DNA from: an uncultured Sulfuricurvum sp.
GTDB lineage: Bacteria; Campylobacterota; Campylobacteria; Campylobacterales; Sulfurimonadaceae
Reading direction: 5' to 3'
Length of the DNA stretch: 64,000 nt
Assembly: GCF_937936435.1 (NCBI RefSeq)
Contig: NZ_CALDDG010000037.1
Coordinates: 1 to 64,000, forward strand
The translations under genes and the position numbers were made by a program. The notes beneath the pieces were generated by a model. That model was not told the origin of the DNA and ran no database searches. It saw nothing but the letters and a program-made list of their open reading frames with translations. Below, piece after piece: positions 43,668-52,476 of this stretch (position 1 is the stretch's first letter; each line of letters begins with the position of its first letter).

Positions 43668-45188
43668 CTATTGTAGCAATCTTAGAACGTTTTGTTGTAC
43701 AGAGTTCGCTTGAGACATAGCATAAGAGCCAGACTGAGCAAGAATACTGTATTTAGAGAAGTTTGCAGATTCTGCCGCAAAATCGACATCACGGATTTGT
43801 GATTCCGCCGATTTGACGTTAACCTGTGTAACCGAAATATTATTCACAGTTGAAACCAACGCATTTTGTACAGAACCGAGATCTGAACGAACTTGGTCAA
43901 GACGTTGGATCGCAGCATCGGCAATTTTCATAACCGCCATTGCACCTTTCAACGTTGTAACCCCTGCTCCGATTTTAGCACCGATATTGATCGCATTTAC
44001 GTTCGCATTAACACCCATTGCACTCGCTTGATCCGCAGTAAATTGACCGCCGATACTTCGTAAGTTAACCGTTGCCTCTGCAGAACCTGTAATAGCAGTA
44101 TTAACGTTTGTTGCAGCAGCGCCTGAAGCACTGATAATAATATCAGCCGCACCGACACGGGTCAATGTCAAACGCCCATAGTTTTCAACTTTGTCAGCTG
44201 TACCGCTAGTTGCATTTGCAGTATTAAGCCCTGTTACAGAACCCATTCCTGTACCGGAGATTTGAATTCCGCGACCGTCACGACTGGTAAGAACCAAATG
44301 ACCACGGCTATCTGTACTTGCTTCGACGCCTGTAGTATCTTTAAAGTTGTTAATAGCTGCTACCAATACACCGTTTGCATCATTGTTATCTTCGACTTTA
44401 ATCGTACCGATAGTAACGCCGTTGATTTTCAATCCGGTGATCGTACCGGTTGCAATTGCTTGAGTACCGGTTGAAACAACCTGAACGCTCGCTTGAATTC
44501 CGCCAAGCATATCAGAGTTTTTATTGATAACTTCAGCCAATGCACCAAGCCCTTCTCCCGCGTCGGTTCCGATAGTAACCGATTCAAGAGTATAGTCATT
44601 GACACCGTCAACATTTTTAAATTTCAAAGTTACGGCACCGCTTGCAGTGATCGCATCCGTTGTTTCGAAACGGGCATTCCCGATTTTGTCAGATGATGTC
44701 GCACCGATAGATACACCTACCGTTTGGTTAGAGTACGCACCTACTTGGAACTCTTTATTGGTAAATGAACCCGAAAGAAGCGATTGTCCGTTGAACGATG
44801 TTGTTTTAGCGATATTGTCCAATGATTCCATAAGACGTTTGATATCCGCTTGAAGTGCATTACGAGACTGGGTTGTTTGACCGTCTTGTGCCGCTTGTGT
44901 CGCTTTGACTTTGATCGTATCCAAAATTTTAAGCTGCTCATCCATCGCTTTATCGGCGACTTGAATCATACTGATACCATCGTTCGCATTCGAAATGGCT
45001 TGTCCAAGAGTTGACGCTTGTGAGCGAAGAGAGTCTGCAATAGACATACCTGAAGCATCATCTGCAGCCGTATTGATACGGAGACCTGAAGAGAGTTTAG
45101 AGAGTGAACTATCCAAATTACGGTTATTAACCAATGCATTGGTATGTGCATTCATTGCCGCAATGTTAGTATTAATTTTGAAACCCAT
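43668..45188 (-). CDS. flaA: flagellin, sigma-28-dependent copy
   Basis: A 506-residue flagellin starting MGFKINTNIAAMNAHTNA and ending SQANSVQQNVLRLLQ, with conserved coiled-coil D0/D1 ends and a Ser/Thr-rich centre. A near-consensus sigma-28 promoter at 45256-45282 marks it as the late-class flagellin, named flaA by analogy. It is followed by its own terminator. The filament is probably a mix of this and the flaB-like protein. Confidence 0.93.
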   Translation of the reverse strand: MGFKINTNIAAMNAHTNALVNNRNLDSSLSKLSSGLRINTAADDASGMSIADSLRSQASTLGQAISNANDGISMIQVADKAMDEQLKILDTIKVKATQAAQDGQTTQSRNALQADIKRLMESLDNIAKTTSFNGQSLLSGSFTNKEFQVGAYSNQTVGVSIGATSSDKIGNARFETTDAITASGAVTLKFKNVDGVNDYTLESVTIGTDAGEGLGALAEVINKNSDMLGGIQASVQVVSTGTQAIATGTITGLKINGVTIGTIKVEDNNDANGVLVAAINNFKDTTGVEASTDSRGHLVLTSRDGRGIQISGTGMGSVTGLNTANATSGTADKVENYGRLTLTRVGAADIIISASGAAATNVNTAITGSAEATVNLRSIGGQFTADQASAMGVNANVNAINIGAKIGAGVTTLKGAMAVMKIADAAIQRLDQVRSDLGSVQNALVSTVNNISVTQVNVKSAESQIRDVDFAAESANFSKYSILAQSGSYAMSQANSVQQNVLRLLQ

Positions 45189-45255
45189 GATAAATCCTTT
45201 TATCGCAAGAGCTTTTTGCTCTTAAGTTAGTTCAGCGTCCTTGCTGTTAGAGACT

Positions 45256-45282
45256 ATATCGGGACATAAAAGAAAAACTTTA
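45256..45282 (-). promoter_or_regulatory. sigma-28 promoter of the flaA-like gene
   Basis: Minus strand TAAAGTTT (45282-45275), 11 bases, CCCGATAT (45263-45256). The -35 box is a perfect match and the -10 box differs by two bases from GCCGATAA. It lies about 70 bases before the flagellin start. Confidence 0.88.
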
Positions 45283-45344
45283 ACGGTTTTGTAAAAAAAT
45301 TTGTTACACTTTCGCAATTCATCCATATATATAGGATTCACTTT

Positions 45345-47561
45345 TTGAAACTCATCATCGTCGAGTCTCCGGCCAAAGCCAAGACTATCAAAAACTTTCT
45401 CTCCAAAGATTACGAAGTGATCGCTTCCAAAGGACACATTCGGGATCTTCCGAAAAATCGCTTCGGGATCAAAATCGATAATGAAACCTTGATTCCCGAA
45501 TATCGCATCAGCGAAGACAGTACCGCCACCGTCAAACAGATTCAGGAACTGGCTAAAAAATCAGATCAAATCTACATCGCGACCGACGAAGACCGCGAAG
45601 GAGAAGCGATCGGATGGCATATCGCCCATGCGATTGATAAAGATCCCGCTTCATTGCCGCGAATTGTGTTTCACGAAATCACTAAAAACGCTATCGTTCA
45701 CGCTCTTGAAACTCCGCGTATCATTGATATGGATCGGGTCAATGCACAACAGGCACGCCGATTACTCGACCGTATCGTCGGGTATAAACTCTCGCCGCTG
45801 CTTGCCAATAAAATCCAAAAAGGGCTTTCCGCGGGACGGGTACAATCTTCTACCCTCAAAATCGTCGTCGACCGAGAACGCGAAATCCGTGCATTCGTTC
45901 CGGAAGAGTACTGGAGCATCGATACCCTGTTCAAAAAAGATATCGAAGCAACGCTTGTTATCTTTGAAAACGAAAAAATTGAAAAATTGACAATCAAAAC
46001 GGCCGATGAAGCTGCACGAATCGTCAATATTCTCAAATCCGAATCTTTTAAAGTCGGTGAAATCGAAACGAAAGAGCGTAAATCTTCCACACCTCCGCCG
46101 TTTATGACCTCGACATTACAACAAACGGCCAGTTCCCAACTCGGGTTCTCTCCTAAAAAGACGATGATGGTAGCTCAAGCTCTGTATGAGGGGGTTAAAA
46201 CACCCGAGGGGACATCAGGTGTCATCACCTATATGCGTACCGACTCTCTGAATCTTGCGACAGAAGCCGTCGAAGCGGCACGTGAGGTGATCCTAAGCCG
46301 CTATGGCAAAGAGTATCTGCCTGCACAGGCAAAAGTCTATACCAAAAAATCCAAAGGGGCACAGGAGGCGCACGAAGCGATCCGTCCGACAATGCTCGCT
46401 TTTACCCCTGAAGTAGCGGCAACCTACCTTAAGCCGGATGAGATCAAACTCTACCGTCTCATCTATAACCGCTTTTTAGCCTGTCAAATGAACGATGCAA
46501 AATTTGAGCAACAGAGCATTACATTTGAGAGTTCCAAAGCACAATTCCGTGCAACGGGACGCAAACTTCTGTTTGACGGGTTTTACCGTGTCATCGGAAG
46601 CGACGACAAAGATAAACTTCTTCCATCTTTGACAACAGGCGATTCCATTGATATCCAAAGCATCATCCCCGAACAGCACTTTACCGAACCGCCGGCGCGT
46701 TACTCCGAAGCGAGTCTGATCAAAAAACTCGAGAGTGAAGGGATCGGACGCCCTTCTACCTATGCACCGACGATCTCCACACTTCAGGCGCGCAATTACA
46801 TCGACATCGAAAAACGGCAAATCATCCCTACCGAGATCGCCTTTACCGTAACCGAAATGCTTGAAAAAAACTTCGAAGAGATCGTCGATGCCTCCTTTAC
46901 CGCTACTATGGAAGAGACGCTCGATGAAATCAGTGACGAAGGAAAATCGTGGCATAAAATCCTGCTCGACTTCTATTATCCGTTTATCGAAAAGATCGAA
47001 GCGGGAAAAACCAATATCGCCAGCCTCAAAATGGCAAAACCTCTCGGGCGCAACTGCCCGCAATGCGGCAGCGAATTACTGCTGCGTTCAGGACGTTTCG
47101 GAGAGTTTATCGCCTGCAGCGGATTTCCGAAGTGTAAATACACCGAACAAACCGAAGAGAACCAAAAAGAGAATCCGGCAACTCCGGATGAAGTGAGTGA
47201 AGAAGTATGTGATAAATGCGGCAGTCCGATGGTAGTCAAAAGCGGACGGAACGGGAAATTCCTCGCATGCAGCGCTTATCCGAAATGTAAAAACACCAAA
47301 ACGCTTGCCGAACAAAAAACCTCCGAAGTTCCTTGTCCCGAATGCGGCGGAAAACTCTTGTGGCGTCAATCCCGCAGAGGAGCGTTTTGGGGATGCGAAC
47401 ACTATCCAAAATGTAAATTCATCTCCAAATTCGAACCGAGCGATAAAAAATGTCAGGTAGAAGGATGCGGCGGTGCCTTGGCTCCGCGGACATACCGTAA
47501 CAAAGAGGTCTACGAGTGTGTCAAATGCAAAGACCGAACACCAAGGGAAACCGGTGAATGA
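45345..47561 (+). CDS. topA: DNA topoisomerase I
   Basis: Type IA topoisomerase that relaxes negative supercoils. The 738-residue protein has the TOPRIM domain (IIVESPAKAKTIKNFL, then ATDEDREGEAIGWH with the metal-binding acids), the active-site Tyr in ITYMRTDS near residue 297 and the GIGRPSTYAPTI segment. Three C-terminal four-Cys zinc fingers follow from about 570, plus a fourth, Cys-containing remnant. The start is TTG 45345, with AGGA about 9 bases upstream giving MKLIIVESPAKAKT. Its end overlaps the phosphoesterase gene by 4 bases. Confidence 0.96.
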   Translation: MKLIIVESPAKAKTIKNFLSKDYEVIASKGHIRDLPKNRFGIKIDNETLIPEYRISEDSTATVKQIQELAKKSDQIYIATDEDREGEAIGWHIAHAIDKDPASLPRIVFHEITKNAIVHALETPRIIDMDRVNAQQARRLLDRIVGYKLSPLLANKIQKGLSAGRVQSSTLKIVVDREREIRAFVPEEYWSIDTLFKKDIEATLVIFENEKIEKLTIKTADEAARIVNILKSESFKVGEIETKERKSSTPPPFMTSTLQQTASSQLGFSPKKTMMVAQALYEGVKTPEGTSGVITYMRTDSLNLATEAVEAAREVILSRYGKEYLPAQAKVYTKKSKGAQEAHEAIRPTMLAFTPEVAATYLKPDEIKLYRLIYNRFLACQMNDAKFEQQSITFESSKAQFRATGRKLLFDGFYRVIGSDDKDKLLPSLTTGDSIDIQSIIPEQHFTEPPARYSEASLIKKLESEGIGRPSTYAPTISTLQARNYIDIEKRQIIPTEIAFTVTEMLEKNFEEIVDASFTATMEETLDEISDEGKSWHKILLDFYYPFIEKIEAGKTNIASLKMAKPLGRNCPQCGSELLLRSGRFGEFIACSGFPKCKYTEQTEENQKENPATPDEVSEEVCDKCGSPMVVKSGRNGKFLACSAYPKCKNTKTLAEQKTSEVPCPECGGKLLWRQSRRGAFWGCEHYPKCKFISKFEPSDKKCQVEGCGGALAPRTYRNKEVYECVKCKDRTPRETGE

Positions 47562-48073
47562 AAATCGGTCTTCTCTCTGACACCCATACCAAAAAAGGGC
47601 GTTCCCAAAAAGTGATTGACCACCTCATCGCACAAGGGGCAGAGTTTTTAATCCATGCCGGAGATATCGTTCGACCGGAAATTCTCGACCAACTCAAAAA
47701 CAGCGGCCTGCGTTATATCGCGGTATATGGAAACAATGATGCGAAACTCATTGAATATCACACCCAATATAATCTGGTTCAAGAACCCTATTATTTTAAA
47801 CTAGACGGTGTCAATTTCAAACTGATGCATCTGCCGTTTTACATGAATGCGGACGCCGAAGTGATTATCTTCGGACATACCCATATTTTCGAATGCGATT
47901 TCAAAAACCGTACTCTGTTTCTAAACCCGGGTGAAGCCTGTGCACGGGACAAAGAGTTTTCGAGTTGTGCCATGTTGGAAACGACGGCAAAAACATTTCA
48001 GGTGACCCACTATTCCCGTCCGATCGGAAGCGACGATTTCGAAGAGCGACATTATTCGTTTGAAAGGCCATAA
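47558..48073 (+). CDS. YfcE/MJ0936-type metallophosphoesterase
   Basis: A 171-residue calcineurin-like phosphoesterase: LLSDTHTKKG, HAGDIV, VYGNNDAK and FGHTHIFE supply the metal ligands of the YfcE family. These small enzymes hydrolyse phosphodiesters in vitro; the natural substrate is unknown. It overlaps the topA stop and precedes bioB by 4 bases, so the three may be co-transcribed. Confidence 0.88.
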   Translation: MKIGLLSDTHTKKGRSQKVIDHLIAQGAEFLIHAGDIVRPEILDQLKNSGLRYIAVYGNNDAKLIEYHTQYNLVQEPYYFKLDGVNFKLMHLPFYMNADAEVIIFGHTHIFECDFKNRTLFLNPGEACARDKEFSSCAMLETTAKTFQVTHYSRPIGSDDFEERHYSFERP

Positions 48074-48077
48074 CATT

Positions 48078-48929
48078 ATGGGACAAAAGATTTTTCTCTG
48101 CTCTATCTGCAATATCAACAGCGGAACCTGTAACGAAGACTGCAAGTTCTGCTCGCAAAGCGTCAAATACAAAGCGGATATCGAACGCTATAAACAAAAG
48201 CCTCTCGATCAAATCATGGAAGAGGCCAGACGTCTCGAAGCACTGGGAGCACTCGGTTTTTGTCTCGTAACGGCCCAAAAAGGCTTAGACGATAAAACGC
48301 TGGAATTTGTCTGCACCGTAGCATCGGCGATCAAACGCGAAGTGCCCCGTCTGCGTCTGATCGCCTGTAACGGGACAGCGTCGTTGGAACAATTAAGCGA
48401 ATTAAAACAAGCCGGTGTCGCCGCCTATAACCACAATCTTGAAACGAGCCGTGCTTTCTATCCCCAAGTTTGTACTACCCATCCGTGGGATGAACGGTAT
48501 GAGACCTGTGAAAACGTCAATCGTTCGGGTCTAAAACTGATCAGCGGCGGAATTTTCGGAATGGGAGAGACGCCAGAAGACCGTATCAGTATGCTGGAAT
48601 CTTTAAAAACGCTCAATCCGATCTCCGTGCCGTTAAATTTTTACCATCACAACCCGGCACTGCCGCTGCATCCTAATCCGCTGACAGTAGAGGAATCGCT
48701 CGATTTAATCACTTTAGCACGAAAAATTCTGGACAAAGCCGATCGGATTATGATTGCGGGGGGACGCGAAATCACCTTTAAAGAGCGCCAACACGAAATC
48801 TTTCAAGCGGGTGCCAACAGCATCGTTATCGGCAACTATCTTACGACTGCCGGCCGTGAAGCCCATGCCGATCTTATGATGCTTCAAGAGCTCGGATTTG
48901 AAATTGCTTCTTCACCTGAGGATAAGTGA
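48078..48929 (+). CDS. bioB: biotin synthase
   Basis: Radical SAM enzyme that inserts sulfur into dethiobiotin. The cluster motif is CNEDCKFC, followed by SQSVKYKAD, and the substrate segments YNHNLETS and the GGRE of IMIAGGREITF are conserved. The 283-residue length is the short form found in Campylobacterota, versus about 315-345 in E. coli and Gram-positives. ATG 48078 gives MGQKIFLCSICN; a TTG at 48060 is the alternative. No biotin operator is visible upstream. Confidence 0.93.
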   Translation: MGQKIFLCSICNINSGTCNEDCKFCSQSVKYKADIERYKQKPLDQIMEEARRLEALGALGFCLVTAQKGLDDKTLEFVCTVASAIKREVPRLRLIACNGTASLEQLSELKQAGVAAYNHNLETSRAFYPQVCTTHPWDERYETCENVNRSGLKLISGGIFGMGETPEDRISMLESLKTLNPISVPLNFYHHNPALPLHPNPLTVEESLDLITLARKILDKADRIMIAGGREITFKERQHEIFQAGANSIVIGNYLTTAGREAHADLMMLQELGFEIASSPEDK

Positions 48930-48963
48930 GCTATAATAACGTAAAAGGGAGAGGAGGTAATCC

Positions 48964-49320
48964 GTGTCACAGTCGGTATTATTGACCATCGCCCGTCGTT
49001 CCATCGAAGAGGTATTGCAAGCCGAACTTTCGATTGAACGAGAAAAACTTCTCAGCGAGTACCCGATATTAAGTCAACCGATCGCCACAGAGGTGACTTT
49101 ATATCTAGATAATAAAATACGTGGTAAAGCAAAAAGCGAAGAGCCGCAAAGAACTCTTTTGGACGACATTATCCATAATGCCAAAATAGCCGCATTTCAA
49201 GATGAGGATTTTGACCCTCTTGTTACTTCCGAATATCTGCATACGACGATCGAACTTACCCTCTTTACCGAAGAGGGGACACTCAGTCACAAAAGCGGCC
49301 CTATTTTGAAAGAGCCATAA
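48964..49320 (+). CDS. short AMMECR1-like protein
   Basis: A 118-residue protein resembling an AMMECR1 domain: TIARRSIEEVLQAE at the N-terminus and LLDDIIHNAKIAAFQDEDFDPL, with ELTLFTEEGTLSH after it. AMMECR1 proteins usually have about 180-200 residues and an invariant LRGCIG segment; here the corresponding stretch reads KIRGKAKS, so the conserved Cys is absent and the C-terminal part is missing. It starts at GTG 48964, with AGGAGG well placed and TATAAT at 48933-48938. The 3' end overlaps the convergent flavoprotein by 20 bases. Confidence 0.6.
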   Translation: MSQSVLLTIARRSIEEVLQAELSIEREKLLSEYPILSQPIATEVTLYLDNKIRGKAKSEEPQRTLLDDIIHNAKIAAFQDEDFDPLVTSEYLHTTIELTLFTEEGTLSHKSGPILKEP

Positions 49321-50257
49321 TATAGTGGGCAATCGCAAATCCGTGATTTAATCCCAAAGCAATGGAACCGCCTGATTCTTGCGTAATATCCCCCGCGACA
49401 AAAAGGCCGGGGATATTCGTCTGGTAATTTTCATCATGTACCGGTTTACCGTCTTCTTCACGAATACCGCTGCTTTGCAAAAAACCGCTCGGAGTCGTTC
49501 CTCCGATCGCATATACCAGCCGATCAAACACTTCAGCCTCGCGGTCCGAGAAGATCACTTTGATTTGTCCGCCTTCACTTTCAAGCTCCGTAATCTCCGT
49601 GTTTAGCAAAGGACGTACTTTTCCTGTATCAACGGCACGTTCGATATCGGCTTGGTTGGTAGGATTGGCACGGCGAAACGTTCCGCGACGGTAACAAATC
49701 GTAACATCGTTTCGTTCACACAGTTCTACGGCATATTCAATCGCCGAATCTCCACCGCCGACAACCATAATCTTTTCGCCGTTTCCGCATCCGTCCAACG
49801 TAAAATGGACCTGATTTTTGATTGAGGGCGGAATCTTGTAATCGGGTTTATTCGGTTTTCCCATCCGACCTATCGTCACTACGACATTTTTTGCACGAAG
49901 CGTCCCCCCGGCGATGAAAACATCAAATACATCATCTTGTTTGACGATTTTTTGTACTTCGGTATGCGTTTTTAATTCAACAACCTCATTATCGAGCAGT
50001 TGATCAAAAAAATCGAGAGTACTCTCTTTTGTCCCATCGACAAAATAGATCGTCCCGTCCAATTCGACCTTTTGCCCTTTCCAATCTTTATCTACCCGCT
50101 TGTTGTCTTTATAAAATTTTCGGATCGTAGCATTATGATTCTCGTCTTTTTCCAGCAATACGATATCGCGCATTCCTAGCGCGTAACTCTCAATCGCCGT
50201 CGCAATCCCAGCAGGTCCTGCGCCTATAATTGCCAATTGGTATGTATGTTCCATCAA
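49301..50257 (-). CDS. NAD(P)/FAD-dependent oxidoreductase, YpdA-like
   Basis: A 318-residue two-dinucleotide-fold flavoprotein: AIIGAGPAGIATAIE binds FAD, MVVGGGDSAIEYAVE binds NAD(P) and GLFVAGDIT closes the FAD site. The CxxC of thioredoxin reductase is absent, so it is more like YpdA (bacillithiol reductase-type) or a ferredoxin-NADP reductase. The physiological acceptor is unknown. It is convergent with the AMMECR1-like gene, overlapping it by 20 bases. ATG 50257 or 50254. Confidence 0.85.
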   Translation of the reverse strand: MMEHTYQLAIIGAGPAGIATAIESYALGMRDIVLLEKDENHNATIRKFYKDNKRVDKDWKGQKVELDGTIYFVDGTKESTLDFFDQLLDNEVVELKTHTEVQKIVKQDDVFDVFIAGGTLRAKNVVVTIGRMGKPNKPDYKIPPSIKNQVHFTLDGCGNGEKIMVVGGGDSAIEYAVELCERNDVTICYRRGTFRRANPTNQADIERAVDTGKVRPLLNTEITELESEGGQIKVIFSDREAEVFDRLVYAIGGTTPSGFLQSSGIREEDGKPVHDENYQTNIPGLFVAGDITQESGGSIALGLNHGFAIAHYIMALSK

Positions 50258-50363
50258 GACTCCTCACTTTCTCAATCTAAACGCTGCCAAGTTGCAGAGA
50301 ACCATTTAGAGATATACTTTATCACAAAGAGGGATAAAATCCGATTTATGCTATCATTTTCAA

Positions 50364-50696
50364 ATGTACTATGTCATTCAACGTCACCACGGAGATATAA
50401 AAAAGCATTATCTTGCTTACACTGTTCCGCGGTATATCAGCTCAAATACCAGTCAAAATATTATTTTTGAATTTACCCAAAACGGTGTCGTAAAACGAAA
50501 ATGGGCACCAAAAGAAGAAATTATCCTTCTAACGGATGATAAAGAACTCTTTCAAACCACGCTCGAAAAACTCGAAAGTCTCAAACGGACCCATCTGGAA
50601 AAAATTGATGCCGCAGAAGCACAATTGAACCACGAAATATCCGCATTACTGCAGACTATGAAATCCGAATTCGAGACCATCAAAAAAGGCTCGTAA
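50364..50696 (+). CDS. conserved small protein of unknown function
   Basis: A 110-residue soluble protein beginning MYYVIQRHHGDIKKHYLAY, with a beta-rich front (YISSNTSQNIIFEFTQNG) and a long C-terminal helix likely to form a coiled coil (residues about 68-108). I do not recognise a named family. A TATCAT box at 50352-50357 sits only six bases before the ATG and no Shine-Dalgarno is seen, so a leaderless transcript is possible. Confidence 0.5.
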   Translation: MYYVIQRHHGDIKKHYLAYTVPRYISSNTSQNIIFEFTQNGVVKRKWAPKEEIILLTDDKELFQTTLEKLESLKRTHLEKIDAAEAQLNHEISALLQTMKSEFETIKKGS

Positions 50697-50732
50697 TTCG
50701 GCTCCTGCAACATTTTAATTACAATTGCATGT

Positions 50733-50738
50733 TATAAT
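50733..50738 (+). promoter_or_regulatory. -10 box of the OmpA-family gene
   Basis: TATAAT 38 bases before the ATG, with AAGGAG (50760-50765) in the leader. It fits the strong expression expected of a major outer-membrane protein. Confidence 0.65.
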
Positions 50739-50775
50739 GACACCATCAACTAAACGTCTTAAGGAGACTTAGATT

Positions 50776-51825
50776 ATGAAAAAAATAGCATTCTCTGCTT
50801 TGCTTGCCGCTACATTGCTGGGCGCAAGCGAATACAATTTCGAAATCAGCCCGATGGCGGGCTATGCGTTCCCTAGCGGACAGCATTTGGATGATCACGG
50901 TGTTTACGGTGCCGAGTTCCAATACAACGGTGTTGAATCTGATATCAAACCTGAATTGTCGGTTCTATACAGCAACGCCGATTACGACAACAGCAACCTC
51001 GATACCGATATTTTCCGTATGGCGTTAAACGGAGTTTATAACCTCACTCCAAGCAACGGCGTAACACCGTTTGTTAAAGCCGGTCTCGGATACGAAACAA
51101 TGAGCGAACATGCATTCGACAATCATAACAGCGCATTTGCCGATGCGGGTGCAGGGCTAAAAATCGCCCTTGCGGAGCAAGTAGCGCTTAAACTCGAAGC
51201 GATCGATATGGTTAAATTCAATAACTATAGCTGGGACAACAACCTCCTAATCATGGCGGGTCTCTCTTTCGCGTTCGGCGAAAAAGCGCAACCGGCAGCA
51301 CCCGTTGCCGCTGCACCTGAGCCAAAACCTGAACCGGTAGCCGCTCCGGCACCGAAACCGGCTCCTGCACCTGCACCGAAACCGGTTGTAGCGGCTCCGA
51401 TTGATAGCGACGGAGACGGTGTATTTGATCCTCAGGACAAATGTCCGAACACTCCGGCAGGTTTCAAAGTAGATGTTGACGGATGTCCGTTAAAAGCGAC
51501 TTTGCACCTTAATTTCTCTACCGATTCCGCTAAAGTGGATGCGGAAGGAACAGCAAAAGTTAACGAGTTTGCTACATTCTTAAAAGAAAGTCCTGCCTAT
51601 AAAGCAAACATTGTCGGACATACCGACAGCACCGGATCAGACAAACATAACCAAAAACTTTCTGAAAAACGGGCAGAAAAAGTAAAAGCAATGCTTGTTG
51701 AAGACGGTGTAGCCGCAGAACGTTTAACATCTGAAGGGATGGGTGAGAAAATGCCTGTCGCTACAAACAAAACAAAAGCGGGACGTGCTGAAAATCGCCG
51801 TATCGAAGTGGAACTTTGCCAATAA
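50776..51825 (+). CDS. OmpA-family outer membrane protein
   Basis: A 349-residue outer-membrane protein anchored to peptidoglycan. A signal peptide (1-18) precedes an eight-strand-type beta-barrel (about 20-175), then a Pro/Ala/Lys-rich linker (about 177-213), a thrombospondin-type-3 calcium motif (DSDGDGVFDPQDKCP) and the OmpA C-terminal domain with NIVGHTDSTGSDKHNQKLSEKRA. It resembles Campylobacterota OmpA18/CadF relatives. Monocistronic, followed by a terminator. Confidence 0.92.
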   Translation: MKKIAFSALLAATLLGASEYNFEISPMAGYAFPSGQHLDDHGVYGAEFQYNGVESDIKPELSVLYSNADYDNSNLDTDIFRMALNGVYNLTPSNGVTPFVKAGLGYETMSEHAFDNHNSAFADAGAGLKIALAEQVALKLEAIDMVKFNNYSWDNNLLIMAGLSFAFGEKAQPAAPVAAAPEPKPEPVAAPAPKPAPAPAPKPVVAAPIDSDGDGVFDPQDKCPNTPAGFKVDVDGCPLKATLHLNFSTDSAKVDAEGTAKVNEFATFLKESPAYKANIVGHTDSTGSDKHNQKLSEKRAEKVKAMLVEDGVAAERLTSEGMGEKMPVATNKTKAGRAENRRIEVELCQ

Positions 51826-51834
51826 CGCTTTAAC

Positions 51835-51862
51835 ATTTCCCTCTGTCGAGGGAAATACTTTT
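51835..51862 (+). terminator. rho-independent terminator after the OmpA-family gene
   Basis: ATTTCCCTC (51835-51843), a TGTC loop and GAGGGAAAT (51848-51856) form a perfect 9-bp stem followed by ACTTTT. It lies between two convergent genes and might also serve msrA from the other side. Confidence 0.75.
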
Positions 51863-51866
51863 CCTC

Positions 51867-52400
51867 TTACTCTCGTACTTTATCTCCAAACTTCATCATA
51901 AACTTTTGAATCTTCGGTGCAATCACCGCATAACAATACCCTTGCGTCGGATGCTCATTATAATAATTCTGATGATATGTTTCCGCCGGATAAAATGTCG
52001 GAGCCGCCGTCAATTCCGTAACTATCGGATCGTTCAGATTTTTTTGTGCTTCTGCAATCGATAGTTGCGCTTTCTCTTTCTGCGTTTCATTGTAATAATA
52101 AATGACGGATCGGTATTGCGTCCCGCGATCGGCCCCTTGCGCATTCAAGGTCGTCGGATCATGAATAGCCCAAAAGATATCCAATATCTCTTCATACGAA
52201 ATCGTGTCGGGGTCGAAGGTGATTTCGACTACTTCCGCATGTCCTGTCGCACCGCTGCATACTTGCTCGTAACTCGGATTTTGACGTGCACCTCCGGCAT
52301 ATCCGCTGATGGCCGACTCAACTCCACGAACCCGATTATAGACGGCTTCGATACACCAAAAACATCCGCCGCCCAAAAGAGCTTTTTCTATTGCCTTCAT
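51867..52400 (-). CDS. msrA: peptide methionine sulfoxide reductase A
   Basis: Reduces the S-epimer of methionine sulfoxide in proteins. The 177-residue protein has the active site GGGCFWCIEAV near residue 12 and the family segments GYAGG, YEEVCSGATGHAEVV-like and YHQNYYNEHP. The catalytic Cys is followed by a second Cys in the CFWC motif. It is convergent with the OmpA gene and 76 bases before the permease gene, likely a single-gene unit. Confidence 0.95.
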   Translation of the reverse strand: MKAIEKALLGGGCFWCIEAVYNRVRGVESAISGYAGGARQNPSYEQVCSGATGHAEVVEITFDPDTISYEEILDIFWAIHDPTTLNAQGADRGTQYRSVIYYYNETQKEKAQLSIAEAQKNLNDPIVTELTAAPTFYPAETYHQNYYNEHPTQGYCYAVIAPKIQKFMMKFGDKVRE

Positions 52401-52476
52401 CGGAATCCCTTTTTTTAGGAGGATTATCCGTTAATTTTACTATGGCTGTCTTGAGATATCGTATCTAACCAAAAGT

